This document shows, piece by piece, positions 31,607 to 41,055 of a DNA stretch of 64,000 nt. Below the pieces are notes generated by a model, which saw only the letters and a list, made by a program, of their open reading frames with translations, was not told where the DNA came from and ran no database searches. The translations under genes and the position numbers were made by a program. Source of the stretch: a virus; IMG/VR virus record IMGVR_UViG_3300023179_000086, positions 1 through 64,000 of that record, one strand, 5' to 3'. Within the stretch, counting starts at the first letter, position 1; each line of letters begins with the position of its first letter.

Positions 31607-32233
31607 ATGTTTTTATGCGAATCAAAAGAAACAACTAATTATGAAAGAAAGAGCAAATACGGAAAGTGTGTTTCTTATAATAGAACAAAAACTCTAACAC
31701 ATTGGAAATGCGACAATTGCGGCGAAGAATTTTCTAAAATAAGAAACGGAATATACGATCCTAATGCAAAATCGTATTGTAAATCTTGTATATCTAAAAT
31801 TGGACTTAATAAATTAGCAAGTCTAGCAGGTTACGAGTCAAAAGTAAAAAATATATTTGAACCTAAAGTGGGTTCTGTAGTTATAGATAAAGAGGGGTAT
31901 CCTCAAATATATATAGGAAAAAATTATCCCTATAGAAATGGCGGCTATACACATATTAGAGAACATCAGTATGTAATGGAAATACACCTAGGAAGAAGAC
32001 TAGAAAAAGGCGAGATAGTTCATCATATTGATGGTAACAAAAGAAATAATAAACTAGAAAACTTATACCTAACAAGTGTAGAAGAACACAATAAACTTCA
32101 CGCAGAATCAGAAAGTATTATATTTGAACTTTATAAAAGAGGCGTTGTAGGGTTTGATAGGATTACAGGTAGATACTTTCTACACGAGGATAAATTACGA
32201 AAATGCGGTTGCGGTGAAAGTTTCGCTGTTTAA
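31607..32233 (+). CDS. HNH homing endonuclease with an IscA-like C-terminal tail
   Basis: A zinc-ribbon (CDNCGEEF near residue 36, CKSC near residue 62) precedes the HNH core HHIDGNKRNNKLENLYL (about residues 143-159). The final ten residues, KCGCGESFAV, look like the end of an A-type Fe-S carrier (E. coli IscA, as I recall, ends CGCGESFHV), and the real phage carrier just upstream ends RCGCGSSFSI. This is consistent with insertion at the 3' end of the carrier gene, with the displaced allele's end captured in frame. Composition is richer in A than in neighbouring genes. Confidence 0.85.
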   Translation: MFLCESKETTNYERKSKYGKCVSYNRTKTLTHWKCDNCGEEFSKIRNGIYDPNAKSYCKSCISKIGLNKLASLAGYESKVKNIFEPKVGSVVIDKEGYPQIYIGKNYPYRNGGYTHIREHQYVMEIHLGRRLEKGEIVHHIDGNKRNNKLENLYLTSVEEHNKLHAESESIIFELYKRGVVGFDRITGRYFLHEDKLRKCGCGESFAV

Positions 32234-32282
32234 CATATCCTAATTATTTGACAAACACTCTTAATTGATCTAACATTTATAA

Positions 32283-32993
32283 ATGTATACTCCAAAATAT
32301 AACTATATTAACTTTAACCGTGTAAATTATGATGGTAAACGTCACTATGAAACACCTACAGGTGCATTACCTTCAGTTACAACAATATTAGATGCTACTA
32401 AACCTGAAGAAGAAAAACGTGCGTTATTTGAATGGAAGAAACGTGTAGGAAAAGAAAAAGCACAACACATAACTACTGAAGCAGCAAATCGTGGTACAAA
32501 AATGCATTCGTATCTAGAACATTTTGTAAAAAATGGGATACAGCAACCAAAAAGCACTAATTTTATGCATCATCCTAGTTGGGATATGGCAGAGCAAATT
32601 ATTTTAGGTGGGTTGAATCATTGTCAAGAATTTTGGGGAGTTGAAGTACCACTTTATTATCCTGATTTATATGCAGGAACTACTGATTGTGTTGGAATTC
32701 ATAAAAACATACCTAGTATTATAGATTTTAAACAATCTAATAAAGTTAAAAAGAAAGAATGGATTGATGGTTATTTTTTACAGTTAGTTTTTTATGCCAA
32801 TGCCCATAATGAGGTACATGGTACTAACATTAAACAAGGTGTTATAATGATGTGTGTAAAACCCGATGAAAATACTAAACCATTATATCAAGAGTTTATT
32901 TTGGCAGGTGATGATTGGAAAAGATTCAACCGAATGATGTGGGATCGTTTAGAACAATACTATACAGAAAAACAAACGATTCAAGTAGCATAG
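32283..32993 (+). CDS. PD-(D/E)XK exonuclease (RecB/Cas4-like)
   Basis: The core is TPTGALPSVTTILDAT near residue 24, RGTKMHSYLEHF near residue 70, DLYAGTTDCVG near residue 128 and SIIDFKQSNK near residue 145, which gives the Asp and D-x-K catalytic set. C-terminal YFLQLVFYANAHNE is the typical Q-x-x-x-Y helix of this superfamily. 236 aa matches exonucleases annotated in T4-like cyanophages. Likely role is end processing in recombination. Confidence 0.85.
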   Translation: MYTPKYNYINFNRVNYDGKRHYETPTGALPSVTTILDATKPEEEKRALFEWKKRVGKEKAQHITTEAANRGTKMHSYLEHFVKNGIQQPKSTNFMHHPSWDMAEQIILGGLNHCQEFWGVEVPLYYPDLYAGTTDCVGIHKNIPSIIDFKQSNKVKKKEWIDGYFLQLVFYANAHNEVHGTNIKQGVIMMCVKPDENTKPLYQEFILAGDDWKRFNRMMWDRLEQYYTEKQTIQVA

Positions 32994-32997
32994 TTTG

Positions 32998-33005
32998 AAT
33001 AAATA
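32998..33005 (+). promoter_or_regulatory. T4-type late promoter
   Basis: AATAAATA lies 26 bases before the tail-fibre start at 33031. One mismatch to the octamer. Confidence 0.5.
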
Positions 33006-33030
33006 AGTATATCACTTTAAAAGTTATACT

Positions 33031-35703
33031 ATGTCTATTATTCAAATTAGTAAAATCCAAGTAAGAACAGGTAATTTAGTTGATGTACCTCAGCTAAGTG
33101 CAGGTGAATTTGGTTGGGCAGATGATGAGCGCAGACTATTTATTGGCAATGATTCAAACCGAGTAGGCGATCCCGATCCAAATAACACTGAAATTTTAAC
33201 AACCTACAGTCCTATTGAACTCAGTGGTAACGTTACAATTGCCAATGTTGAAAATTTTCATGTTGGTGGTGGTAACAATGGTTATTTTTTGCAAACTGAT
33301 GGTAATGGAACTTTAGTATGGAGCGCACTACCTGGGACCTCTAACATTACCATAGCAGGTTCGAATAATCAAATACAATATAATGTAGGCGGAGCATTTA
33401 ATGCAAGTGCTAATTTAAGGTATTTTGATTCAAATACAACATTGCAGTTAGGCGGTGGTAATGGTAATATTGTAAGTTCATATTTGTCTATAAATGTTTC
33501 ATCAGAATTTGCAAATGCTCTTTTCACAGGTAATCTTAGATTATCTAATACTGATCAAAATACTTTTGCAGTTGGTAGCTTAGCAAATACAGGAAATTAT
33601 GTAACTATTGGTAGTGGACAAATATTTGGCAATCGAATTACAGTAAATCAAGCCAACGTAAATGCTAATATTATTGCTAATACTATAACAGCTAATTTAG
33701 TGCTAAGAGCAGCATCTGATTTGATCGTTAACGATGGTACATGGTCAAATTCATCAGGTGAACTTATTGTTGCTAATTATAATGTTAGAGCAAACGGTCT
33801 TGGTTTATTGACCACAGGTTATATTAACGCTGCAGGTGCCATTTATGGTAATAGTTTTACAGGAAATACTTTAACTGTTAATACCTCAGCAAATATCAAT
33901 AATGTTATTGTAGCCAATGGAGATATTACTGCAGCAAATATCAATTCAATTGGTGGAGTGCTGACGGGTAATGGAAGCGGTTTAAGTGCATTAAATGCAA
34001 GTAATATATCATCGGGCACGATACCAAGTGCACGTTTATCAGGTAGTTATTCTATAAACGCAAATAATGCAAATACTGCAGGAACAGTTACTACTGCTGC
34101 TCAACCAAATATTACGTCAGTTGGTACGTTAACATCTTTAGCGGTTGGTGATGTTACATCAAGTGGTACAGTTACTGCTGATGATTTAATTGTTTTAAAT
34201 GGAGCAATTGTTTCAGGAAATATTACACAAACAGGTAATACGAGTATAAGTGCTGCTCTTTCTGTTGGTGGAAATTTAACGGGTACTGATGCTACATTTA
34301 GTAATACAATAACTGCGGCTACATTTGTTGGTAATGTAACTACACCATCTATTGTAAATGGAAATAGTAATATTACTATATTTTCTAATGGTGATATACG
34401 TGTCAGTAGTTTTAGTCAAGCAGATATTATCTCTATTGTGTCTAATGGTATTACTGCTACGACAACAATCGCCAACAGTTTAACAGTAGTTAGTAATGTC
34501 AACGCAGAAAATTTTGTTGGTGCATTAGCAAATGGTACGAGTAATGTATTAGTAGCAACTAATGCGAATATTAGTATTAATGTTAATAACAATAATGTTG
34601 CTAATTTTACTGCTACACAAGCTAATATTTTTAATAATTTAGTAGTCAGTGGAAATATCACTGCAACTAACTTAATCGGATTGTATGCTAATGGCAATAG
34701 TAACGTATCTATTCCCGCAGTCAATGGTAATGTTAATATTAGTGCAATTGGTACACCTAACGTAGTTGTTGTATCTAATACAGGTATAAACGTTAGTGGT
34801 GTATTAAATTCAAGTAATACAATATCTGCACCTAATATTACAGTAACTAATACATTAACATCAAATTTATTGACAGGGGTGTTAACAACTGCTTCTCAAC
34901 CTAATATTACTGCAGTTGGTAATTTAGTAAATCTTATTGTAAGTAATACGATTTCAGTAGGAAGCAATGTTACAGCCAATATTTTAATAGCAAACAATGG
35001 CATTTATGGTGAATTACAAACATCAAGCCAACCATACATCACAGAGATTGGACAATTATCTAATTTAACGATTGGTAATATAACTGACTATATTGAATTA
35101 TATGCTAATGGTGACGTACAAGCTACGGGTAATGCTGTTATTGGTGGTACGTTAACTGTTACAGGTAATGTTGTTGTTACAAACTTAGATCTTGCTAGTG
35201 GTTTTACTGCAAATGGCAATATTGTTGCAGATTATTTTGAAGGTAATGGTTCTGCATTAACGGGTATAAAAGGACCGTTATTTTTAGCGTACAATTCTGT
35301 AAATCAAACATTAACTGCAGGTAACGTTGATTTAATTTACAACACAACTACTGTAAATGATGATAATTATTATGATGAAACAACAGGCGTATTCACTCCA
35401 TTAGTAGAAGGATTTTATCAAGTAAATGTTGTATTAACTCCTGAATTAGCATCAGGTGTGGCAAATGGTTCTTTCTACATATTATTAAAAAAGAATGGAA
35501 CAATTATTGCTAAAAGTCCTAAGGTAGCACAAACACCAACATGGGGAATTGTTGGATCGACTGCAATTTCTACCATGGTTTACATGAATGGAACAACCGA
35601 TGAACTTATTGCTACTGCTGTTAATTCGGTAACAGGTGGTGTATGGCAGAGTGAGATATCTACTACAAATTATTTTCAGGCATTTTGGATTAAAAGTACT
35701 TAA
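33031..35703 (+). CDS. Long tail fibre-like protein with C1q-like tip, 890 aa
   Basis: The N-terminus ISKIQVRTGNLVDVPQLSAGEFGWADDERRLFIGN is a common attachment module of phage fibre proteins. Residues about 60-740 are low-complexity Asn/Thr/Gly/Ile-rich beta repeats with many short variants of NITVxNTLTS and TAAQPNITSVGTL, as in trimeric fibres. The last 130 residues (LAYNSVNQTLTAGNVDLIYN, YDETTGVFTPLVEGFYQVNV, ending YFQAFWIKS) have the C1q/TNF-like pattern, a likely receptor-binding head. Confidence 0.8.
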   Translation: MSIIQISKIQVRTGNLVDVPQLSAGEFGWADDERRLFIGNDSNRVGDPDPNNTEILTTYSPIELSGNVTIANVENFHVGGGNNGYFLQTDGNGTLVWSALPGTSNITIAGSNNQIQYNVGGAFNASANLRYFDSNTTLQLGGGNGNIVSSYLSINVSSEFANALFTGNLRLSNTDQNTFAVGSLANTGNYVTIGSGQIFGNRITVNQANVNANIIANTITANLVLRAASDLIVNDGTWSNSSGELIVANYNVRANGLGLLTTGYINAAGAIYGNSFTGNTLTVNTSANINNVIVANGDITAANINSIGGVLTGNGSGLSALNASNISSGTIPSARLSGSYSINANNANTAGTVTTAAQPNITSVGTLTSLAVGDVTSSGTVTADDLIVLNGAIVSGNITQTGNTSISAALSVGGNLTGTDATFSNTITAATFVGNVTTPSIVNGNSNITIFSNGDIRVSSFSQADIISIVSNGITATTTIANSLTVVSNVNAENFVGALANGTSNVLVATNANISINVNNNNVANFTATQANIFNNLVVSGNITATNLIGLYANGNSNVSIPAVNGNVNISAIGTPNVVVVSNTGINVSGVLNSSNTISAPNITVTNTLTSNLLTGVLTTASQPNITAVGNLVNLIVSNTISVGSNVTANILIANNGIYGELQTSSQPYITEIGQLSNLTIGNITDYIELYANGDVQATGNAVIGGTLTVTGNVVVTNLDLASGFTANGNIVADYFEGNGSALTGIKGPLFLAYNSVNQTLTAGNVDLIYNTTTVNDDNYYDETTGVFTPLVEGFYQVNVVLTPELASGVANGSFYILLKKNGTIIAKSPKVAQTPTWGIVGSTAISTMVYMNGTTDELIATAVNSVTGGVWQSEISTTNYFQAFWIKST

Positions 35704-35712
35704 CAGTATTAA

Positions 35713-36144
35713 ATGAATATTTTTCAATGCTCATTTCATCAACGATTACGTAGTTGGAGAGACTTACGTTTATCGATAAAAGACTTACCAATACAAGAAA
35801 AATGCGTTAGAATAGATGAATGGTGGCAGATGGCACCATTAATAACTCATTATTTACATCCTTTAGATTATAATAATTGGCCTGATCCATGGACTTTATT
35901 ATCTGAAAATATGTATTGCATATTGACTAGAGCATTAGGAATTGTATATACTCTTAAAATGAATGGAATATATAACATAAAATTACTAATAGCTACTGAT
36001 TCACAAGCTGAAGAAATACCCATAGTCACAGTCGATGACGCAAAATATGTACTTAATTATTGGCCTGGGATGGTTCTAAATAATTGTTTCAAAGATTTCA
36101 CAGTCAAGCGTGAAATATCGCTATCTTTTATAAAATTAAAATAA
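35713..36144 (+). CDS. Conserved phage protein, 143 aa
   Basis: RSWRDLRLSIKDL, then WWQMAPLITHYLHPLDYNNWPDPWTLL and YCILTRALGIVYTLKM, is a pattern I recall from T4-like cyanophages near structural genes. The Trp-rich segment is distinctive. Function unknown. It sits between the fibre gene and nrdA. Confidence 0.7.
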   Translation: MNIFQCSFHQRLRSWRDLRLSIKDLPIQEKCVRIDEWWQMAPLITHYLHPLDYNNWPDPWTLLSENMYCILTRALGIVYTLKMNGIYNIKLLIATDSQAEEIPIVTVDDAKYVLNYWPGMVLNNCFKDFTVKREISLSFIKLK

Positions 36145-36158
36145 TTTAGGATGTAAGA

Positions 36159-38483
36159 ATGACAATCAATGTAATAAAAAGGGATGGGACAAGTGTCCCC
36201 TTAGATATCGCAAAAATACAAAGACAAGTACAAAATGGATGCCGTGGAATAGATAATGTTAGTCCTAGTATGATTGAGATTCGTGCACAAATACAATTTA
36301 CTGATGGTATGTCTACAGAAACAATTGATAAATTACTATTAAAAGCAATGGTAGATTTAATCGATGAATCTGAAAATCCTGATATTAATAACGTAAACTA
36401 CCAATATGTTGCAGGTCGTCAACGTGTTTCTATGTTACGTAAAGAGGTATATGGTAAATATGAACCACCACGTTTATACGATATTGTAAAATCCAACGTA
36501 GAACTAGGAATGTATACGCCTGATTTATTATCATGGTATACAGAACAAGAATGGGATACTATTGAATTATTCATAGACCATGATAAAGATCAAAAATATA
36601 CATATAGTGCAATCGAACAACTATGTCAGAAATATTTAGTACAAAATCGTGCTACAGGTAAAATTTACGAAACCCCTCAAATTAGATATGCCATTGCAGC
36701 AGCAACAGCATTTCATAAAGAACCACAAGATAAAAGATTAAAATATGTAAAGGATTACTATGAATGTGCGTCAGATGGTCATTTCACTCTTGCCACCCCT
36801 GTGCTTGCTGGGCTTGGCACTACTACTAAACAATTCAGTTCTTGCGTTCTTATCAGTAGTGATGATACCCTTGATAGCATATTCGCTGCAGGAGAAATGA
36901 TGGCAAAATATGCGAGTAAACGTGCAGGTATTGGATTAGAAATTGGTCGTATACGTCCTTTAGGTGCACCCATTCGCAACGGAGAAATAAAACATACAGG
37001 GTTAGTACCATTCCTTAAAAAATGGTTTGCTGACTTACGTAGTTGTTCACAAGGTGGTATTCGTAACGCAAGTTGTACCGTTACAATACCTATATGGCAT
37101 GCACAATTTGAAGATTTTATTGTACTTAAAAATAATCAAGGTACTGAAGAAACACGTGTTCGTCAAATGGATTATAGCGTAGTTATTAGTAAATTATTTT
37201 GGCGCAGATATAAGGATGGAGAAAATATCACGCTGTTTGATCCACATGAAGTACCTGATTTATATGAAGCATATTATCGAGATACTAAAGAATTTGAAAA
37301 GTTATATGTCAAGTATGAGCATGCTAAAAATATTAAGAAAAAAATCATTTCAGCAGAAGAAATCTTTAAGAATGGCATATTAAAAGAAAGAACCGATACA
37401 GGAAGAATATATTTTGTAAATATTGATAATGTTATTAATCAAGGATCTTTTGATACTAAAACAGATCCTATCTATCAATCAAATTTGTGTCAAGAAATAT
37501 TATTACCTACAAAACCATTTCAGCGTATCGAAGACCCCAATGGTCGTATAGCGTTGTGCACATTAGGTAGTATTAATTGGGGAGCATTTCGTAATCCACA
37601 AGACATGCGTAAGGCATGTCGTGTATTAGTTCGTTCATTGAGTAATTTATTATCGTATCAAGATTTTCTTAGTGTTCAAAGTCAATTAGCCAATCTTGAT
37701 TTTGAACCATTAGGTGTAGGAATTACTAATTTAGCGTATTGGCATGCACGTAGAAACTTCAAATATGGTGCCCCAGACTCATTAGCTGAAGTGAAGCGTT
37801 GGATCGAACATCAATCATTCTATTTGACTGAAGCTAGTGTAGAACTTGCTGAAGAGCGTGGTTCGTGTAAACGTAGCCAATATACTTATTATGGTCGTGG
37901 AATATTTCCATGGGAACGTAGGGCATCAGGTGTTAACGAATTAACTGATTTTACACCAAGTATTGATTGGGAACCATTAAGAGCTAGAATGAAGAAATAT
38001 GGTATTCGTAATGCTACATTAATGGCAATTGCGCCCGTTGAAAGTAGCTCAGTAGTATTGAACAGTACCAATGGTATCGAAATGCCAATGGAATTAATTA
38101 GTGTAAAAGAAAGTAAAGCAGGAAGTTTTGTACAAGTTGTCCCTGAATACAAACGATTAAAAGGTCGTTATCAACTTATGTGGGAACAAACAGATTGTGT
38201 TGATTATTTAAAAACAGCAGCAGTTTTAGCAGCGTATATTGATCAAAGTATAAGTACAAACACTTTTTATAATCCTGCATATTATAATGATGGCAAAGTT
38301 CCTGCTACATTGATAGCGAAAAATTTAATGTTGGGTATACATTGGGGATTAAAAACTTATTATTATAGTTTAATCAATAAAATGGGTGCAAAAGCTGTAT
38401 TAAAAGATGATAATATCACATCATTTACGCCTCTTATTGAATCAGAATTAATTGAAGAAGATTGTGAAGCATGTAAACTTTAG
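36159..38483 (+). CDS. nrdA: Ribonucleoside-diphosphate reductase class Ia, large subunit
   Basis: The protein has an N-terminal ATP-cone (MTINVIKRDGTSVPLDIAKI). The catalytic barrel shows FSSCVLISSDD near residue 228 (first active-site Cys), the NLCQEILLPT region near residue 446 (radical-site Asn/Cys/Glu) and the tyrosine pair region near the C-terminus. It ends CEACKL, which supplies the redox Cys pair. 774 aa is normal. It makes deoxyribonucleotides for phage DNA together with NrdB at 39344. Two unrelated genes separate the subunits. Confidence 0.97.
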   Translation: MTINVIKRDGTSVPLDIAKIQRQVQNGCRGIDNVSPSMIEIRAQIQFTDGMSTETIDKLLLKAMVDLIDESENPDINNVNYQYVAGRQRVSMLRKEVYGKYEPPRLYDIVKSNVELGMYTPDLLSWYTEQEWDTIELFIDHDKDQKYTYSAIEQLCQKYLVQNRATGKIYETPQIRYAIAAATAFHKEPQDKRLKYVKDYYECASDGHFTLATPVLAGLGTTTKQFSSCVLISSDDTLDSIFAAGEMMAKYASKRAGIGLEIGRIRPLGAPIRNGEIKHTGLVPFLKKWFADLRSCSQGGIRNASCTVTIPIWHAQFEDFIVLKNNQGTEETRVRQMDYSVVISKLFWRRYKDGENITLFDPHEVPDLYEAYYRDTKEFEKLYVKYEHAKNIKKKIISAEEIFKNGILKERTDTGRIYFVNIDNVINQGSFDTKTDPIYQSNLCQEILLPTKPFQRIEDPNGRIALCTLGSINWGAFRNPQDMRKACRVLVRSLSNLLSYQDFLSVQSQLANLDFEPLGVGITNLAYWHARRNFKYGAPDSLAEVKRWIEHQSFYLTEASVELAEERGSCKRSQYTYYGRGIFPWERRASGVNELTDFTPSIDWEPLRARMKKYGIRNATLMAIAPVESSSVVLNSTNGIEMPMELISVKESKAGSFVQVVPEYKRLKGRYQLMWEQTDCVDYLKTAAVLAAYIDQSISTNTFYNPAYYNDGKVPATLIAKNLMLGIHWGLKTYYYSLINKMGAKAVLKDDNITSFTPLIESELIEEDCEACKL

Positions 38484-38488
38484 GAGTT

Positions 38489-38686
38489 ATGATGAAAGAA
38501 AAAGAAGTAGAATTATTAACCGAAAGATTAAATCAGTCAGTGAGTGATATAAACGGAATCATTGATTTATTGTATAAAAAATACAATGTTGAAACTATTT
38601 TGTATTATGAACATAATAATGGTACGGGTAAATCTTCTCAATTGAAAACACTTAGAATAACACAGATAGTGGATTATTTAAAATAA
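38489..38686 (+). CDS. Hypothetical protein, 65 aa
   Basis: AGGAG at 38482-38486 supports a start at 38489 or the adjacent ATG at 38492. The product is a charged helical protein (ELLTERLNQSVSDINGIIDLL). It lies within the nrd block. Function unknown. Confidence 0.55.
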   Translation: MMKEKEVELLTERLNQSVSDINGIIDLLYKKYNVETILYYEHNNGTGKSSQLKTLRITQIVDYLK

Positions 38687-38687
38687 A

Positions 38688-39329
38688 ATGTTAGAAACAT
38701 GTTGTGACATATTAGTTGAAGCGTATAATAGAAATTGGATAACAAGTCGTGATGGAAACATTTCTATACGTTATCATGATCGAAATCATTTTTATATTAC
38801 GCCAAGTGGAGTACGTAAACAAAAAATGCAGTATGATATGTTTAAAAAAATTCGTATTGCTTGTAAAGGAATAACTGAATATCCCGAAGTCATTGAACAA
38901 AATGATATTAGTGGTAATCTACAGCCTAGTGGTGAATTACCCTTACATTTTGGGTTACAACGACAAATGGGACAACATAGTGAAGATATTAGAGTAGTTG
39001 TTCATGTACATCCTACTTACATTATAGCTGCAATGCATGCAGGTATTATATTACAAGATTTAGTAAAAAGCTTCCCTGAACTTAGTAGATATACCAAAGT
39101 TGCACCTAATGTAGGTGATGTTCCACCAATAAGTCAAGAATTAGGTGATGCATGTCATGAAGCATTAGGATTAGATTTAAATGGTTTTATAAAATATGAC
39201 ATTGTTGGTATTAAGGGACATGGTGTAGTAGCAGTAGATAGTACACCATGGAGAGCATTTGAACATATTGAACGGTTAGAACATATATGTAAAATAGTGT
39301 TAGCAAGTGGAGTGCATAATAAATTTTAA
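38688..39329 (+). CDS. Class II aldolase/adducin family protein
   Basis: The family signatures are present: DGNISIRYHDRNHFYITPSG near residue 20, the zinc-type VVVHVHPTYIIA near residue 104 and the later GHGVVAVDSTPWRAFEHIERLEH near residue 180. Members include L-fuculose-phosphate aldolase, ribulose-phosphate epimerase and MtnB dehydratase. 213 aa is typical. Its place between nrdA and nrdB suggests co-expression with nucleotide synthesis, perhaps acting on a sugar phosphate. Substrate not known. Confidence 0.85.
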   Translation: MLETCCDILVEAYNRNWITSRDGNISIRYHDRNHFYITPSGVRKQKMQYDMFKKIRIACKGITEYPEVIEQNDISGNLQPSGELPLHFGLQRQMGQHSEDIRVVVHVHPTYIIAAMHAGIILQDLVKSFPELSRYTKVAPNVGDVPPISQELGDACHEALGLDLNGFIKYDIVGIKGHGVVAVDSTPWRAFEHIERLEHICKIVLASGVHNKF

Positions 39330-39343
39330 TAATGGATTGAAAG

Positions 39344-40450
39344 ATGAGTAAAGAACAATATAATTTAACAACGAAAGTAGATTACCTAAATCGTAGAATG
39401 TTTTTGGATGGTGCAGTAACTGTACAACGTTTTGAAGAAGTTAAGTATCCTAAAATTGCAAAGTTTGAAGAAACTGCACGTGGATTTTTTTGGGTTCCCG
39501 AAGAAGTAACGTTGACTAAAGATAAAATTGATATGAAAGATGCTACTGAAGCAATCAAACACATATTTACTTCTAATTTACTTCGTCAAACTGCGCTTGA
39601 TAGCATACAAGGTCGTGCACCATCACAAGTTTTTATGCCTGTAGTAAGTTTACCTGAATTAGAAGCATTGGTTAATAATTGGTCATTCTTTGAAACTAAT
39701 ATTCATAGTAAAAGCTATAGTCATATAATTCGCAATATTTATGGTGTACCCAAAGATGTATTCAATACCATTCATGATACTCAAGAAATTATAGATATGG
39801 CATCTAGTGTAGGAAAATATTATGATGACTTACATAGATTGAATTCACTTAAAGAAATCGCTGATCCTACTAAAGAAACAGTTTTAGAACCTGTACATAT
39901 TAAAGCAATTTGGTTAGCATTAAACGCAAGTTATGCATTAGAAGCATTTAGATTTATGGTGTCATTTGCGACAAGTTTAGCTATGGTCGAGAATAAAATT
40001 TTTATTGGTAATGGTAATATTATTAGTTTGATATTGCAAGATGAATTGTTACATACTGAATGGACAGCATGGATTATTAATCAAGTTGTTAAAGATGATC
40101 CAAGATTTGCAGTAGCGAAAACAGAATGTGAACTTGAAGTTTATATAATGTATCAAGATGTTATACGTGAAGAAAAAGCATGGGCGGATTATCTTTTTAA
40201 GAAAGGACCTGTTATTGGATTGAATGCTGATATTTTAAAAGAGTTTGTTGACTACACTGCTTTTTTAAAGTTAAAAGATATTGGTATTAAATATCAAGAC
40301 GGTCATCCTAAGAGCAACCCAATTCCTTGGTTTAATAAACACTTAAACGTAAACAAGAAACAGGCTGCTCTACAAGAAACAGAAAGCACAAGTTATGTTA
40401 TTGGTGTAATGAGTGACAATGTTGAAAAGGAATTACTGCCTGACTTATAA
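39344..40450 (+). CDS. nrdB: Ribonucleoside-diphosphate reductase class Ia, small subunit
   Basis: The 368 aa protein follows the NrdB plan. PEEVTLTKDKIDMKD is near the N-terminus, LPELEALVNNWSFFETNIHSKSYSHII near residue 104 holds iron ligands and the radical-tyrosine region, and LILQDELLHTEWT near residue 230 holds the second Glu-x-x-His ligand set. It stores the di-iron tyrosyl radical used by NrdA. The start is preceded by a weak GAAAG. Confidence 0.95.
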   Translation: MSKEQYNLTTKVDYLNRRMFLDGAVTVQRFEEVKYPKIAKFEETARGFFWVPEEVTLTKDKIDMKDATEAIKHIFTSNLLRQTALDSIQGRAPSQVFMPVVSLPELEALVNNWSFFETNIHSKSYSHIIRNIYGVPKDVFNTIHDTQEIIDMASSVGKYYDDLHRLNSLKEIADPTKETVLEPVHIKAIWLALNASYALEAFRFMVSFATSLAMVENKIFIGNGNIISLILQDELLHTEWTAWIINQVVKDDPRFAVAKTECELEVYIMYQDVIREEKAWADYLFKKGPVIGLNADILKEFVDYTAFLKLKDIGIKYQDGHPKSNPIPWFNKHLNVNKKQAALQETESTSYVIGVMSDNVEKELLPDL

Positions 40451-40457
40451 GGCATAT

Positions 40458-40856
40458 ATGGATTTAAAACTTGCTAAAAAAATAATTAATAGTATAAAGT
40501 GGAGTATGAACAGAAACAAAATAAGTCATAGACCTATTAAAAATATAACAATTACTCCACAGGATATAGTTGATATTTATAATAATCAAGATGGAAAATG
40601 TTATTGGACTAAAGTTATTTTAGACGAGCAATTTAATTATATACCATATCATCCACTTGCAATTAGTGCAGATAGAGTAGATAATAAAAAAGCTTATGAA
40701 AAAGAAAATATTGTTTTGACAATGAGAATATTAAATTTAGGTAGACGTGAATTTCCTGAAAAAGAATTTCCCAAAGTTATAGAACAATTAATGGAAAGTT
40801 TTGCTATAGAATATAAAATAAAAAAGGATAAGAATGAAAGCAATCGTATGGAGTAA
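40458..40856 (+). CDS. HNH-like nuclease-domain protein, 132 aa
   Basis: From ATG 40458 the core is GKCYWTKVILDEQ, then HPLAISADRVDNKKAYEKENIVLTMRILNLGR. It matches the degenerate HNH pattern seen in phages (C-x-x-T... then S-x-DRIDN-x-x-GY-x-x-x-N). Histidines are few, so catalysis is uncertain. It may be a homing-type gene lodged between nrdB and glutaredoxin. The 3' end overlaps the glutaredoxin start by 23 bases. Confidence 0.55.
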   Translation: MDLKLAKKIINSIKWSMNRNKISHRPIKNITITPQDIVDIYNNQDGKCYWTKVILDEQFNYIPYHPLAISADRVDNKKAYEKENIVLTMRILNLGRREFPEKEFPKVIEQLMESFAIEYKIKKDKNESNRME

Positions 40857-41055
40857 GTATCATTGTACATTTTGTGAACAAGCCAAAGCGTTATTGTCAC
40901 AAAAAGGTATTGAATTTGAAGAGCGTAAAATTGGTGATGGTTGGACTAAAGAAGATTTATTAAGTGCAGTTCCAACCGCCCGATCAGTGCCTATTGTATT
41001 CTTAGATGATGAATACATTGGTGGATTTGAACAACTTAAACAGAGGTTAATGTGA
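40834..41055 (+). CDS. Glutaredoxin (NrdC-like)
   Basis: The 73 aa protein has the redox motif CTFC at residues 11-14 (SKYHCTFCEQAKALL), the cis-proline segment RSVPIVFLDDEYIGGFEQL near residue 50, and normal length. It would re-reduce NrdA after each turnover, fitting its place after nrdB. AAAAAGGA at 40821-40828 supports the start. Confidence 0.93.
   Translation: MKAIVWSKYHCTFCEQAKALLSQKGIEFEERKIGDGWTKEDLLSAVPTARSVPIVFLDDEYIGGFEQLKQRLM

Noticed and set aside
34416-34724. Reverse-strand hydrophobic open frame inside the tail fibre gene
   Set aside because: The Leu/Ala/Thr runs are the antisense reading of the Asn/Thr/Val repeats, not a membrane protein.
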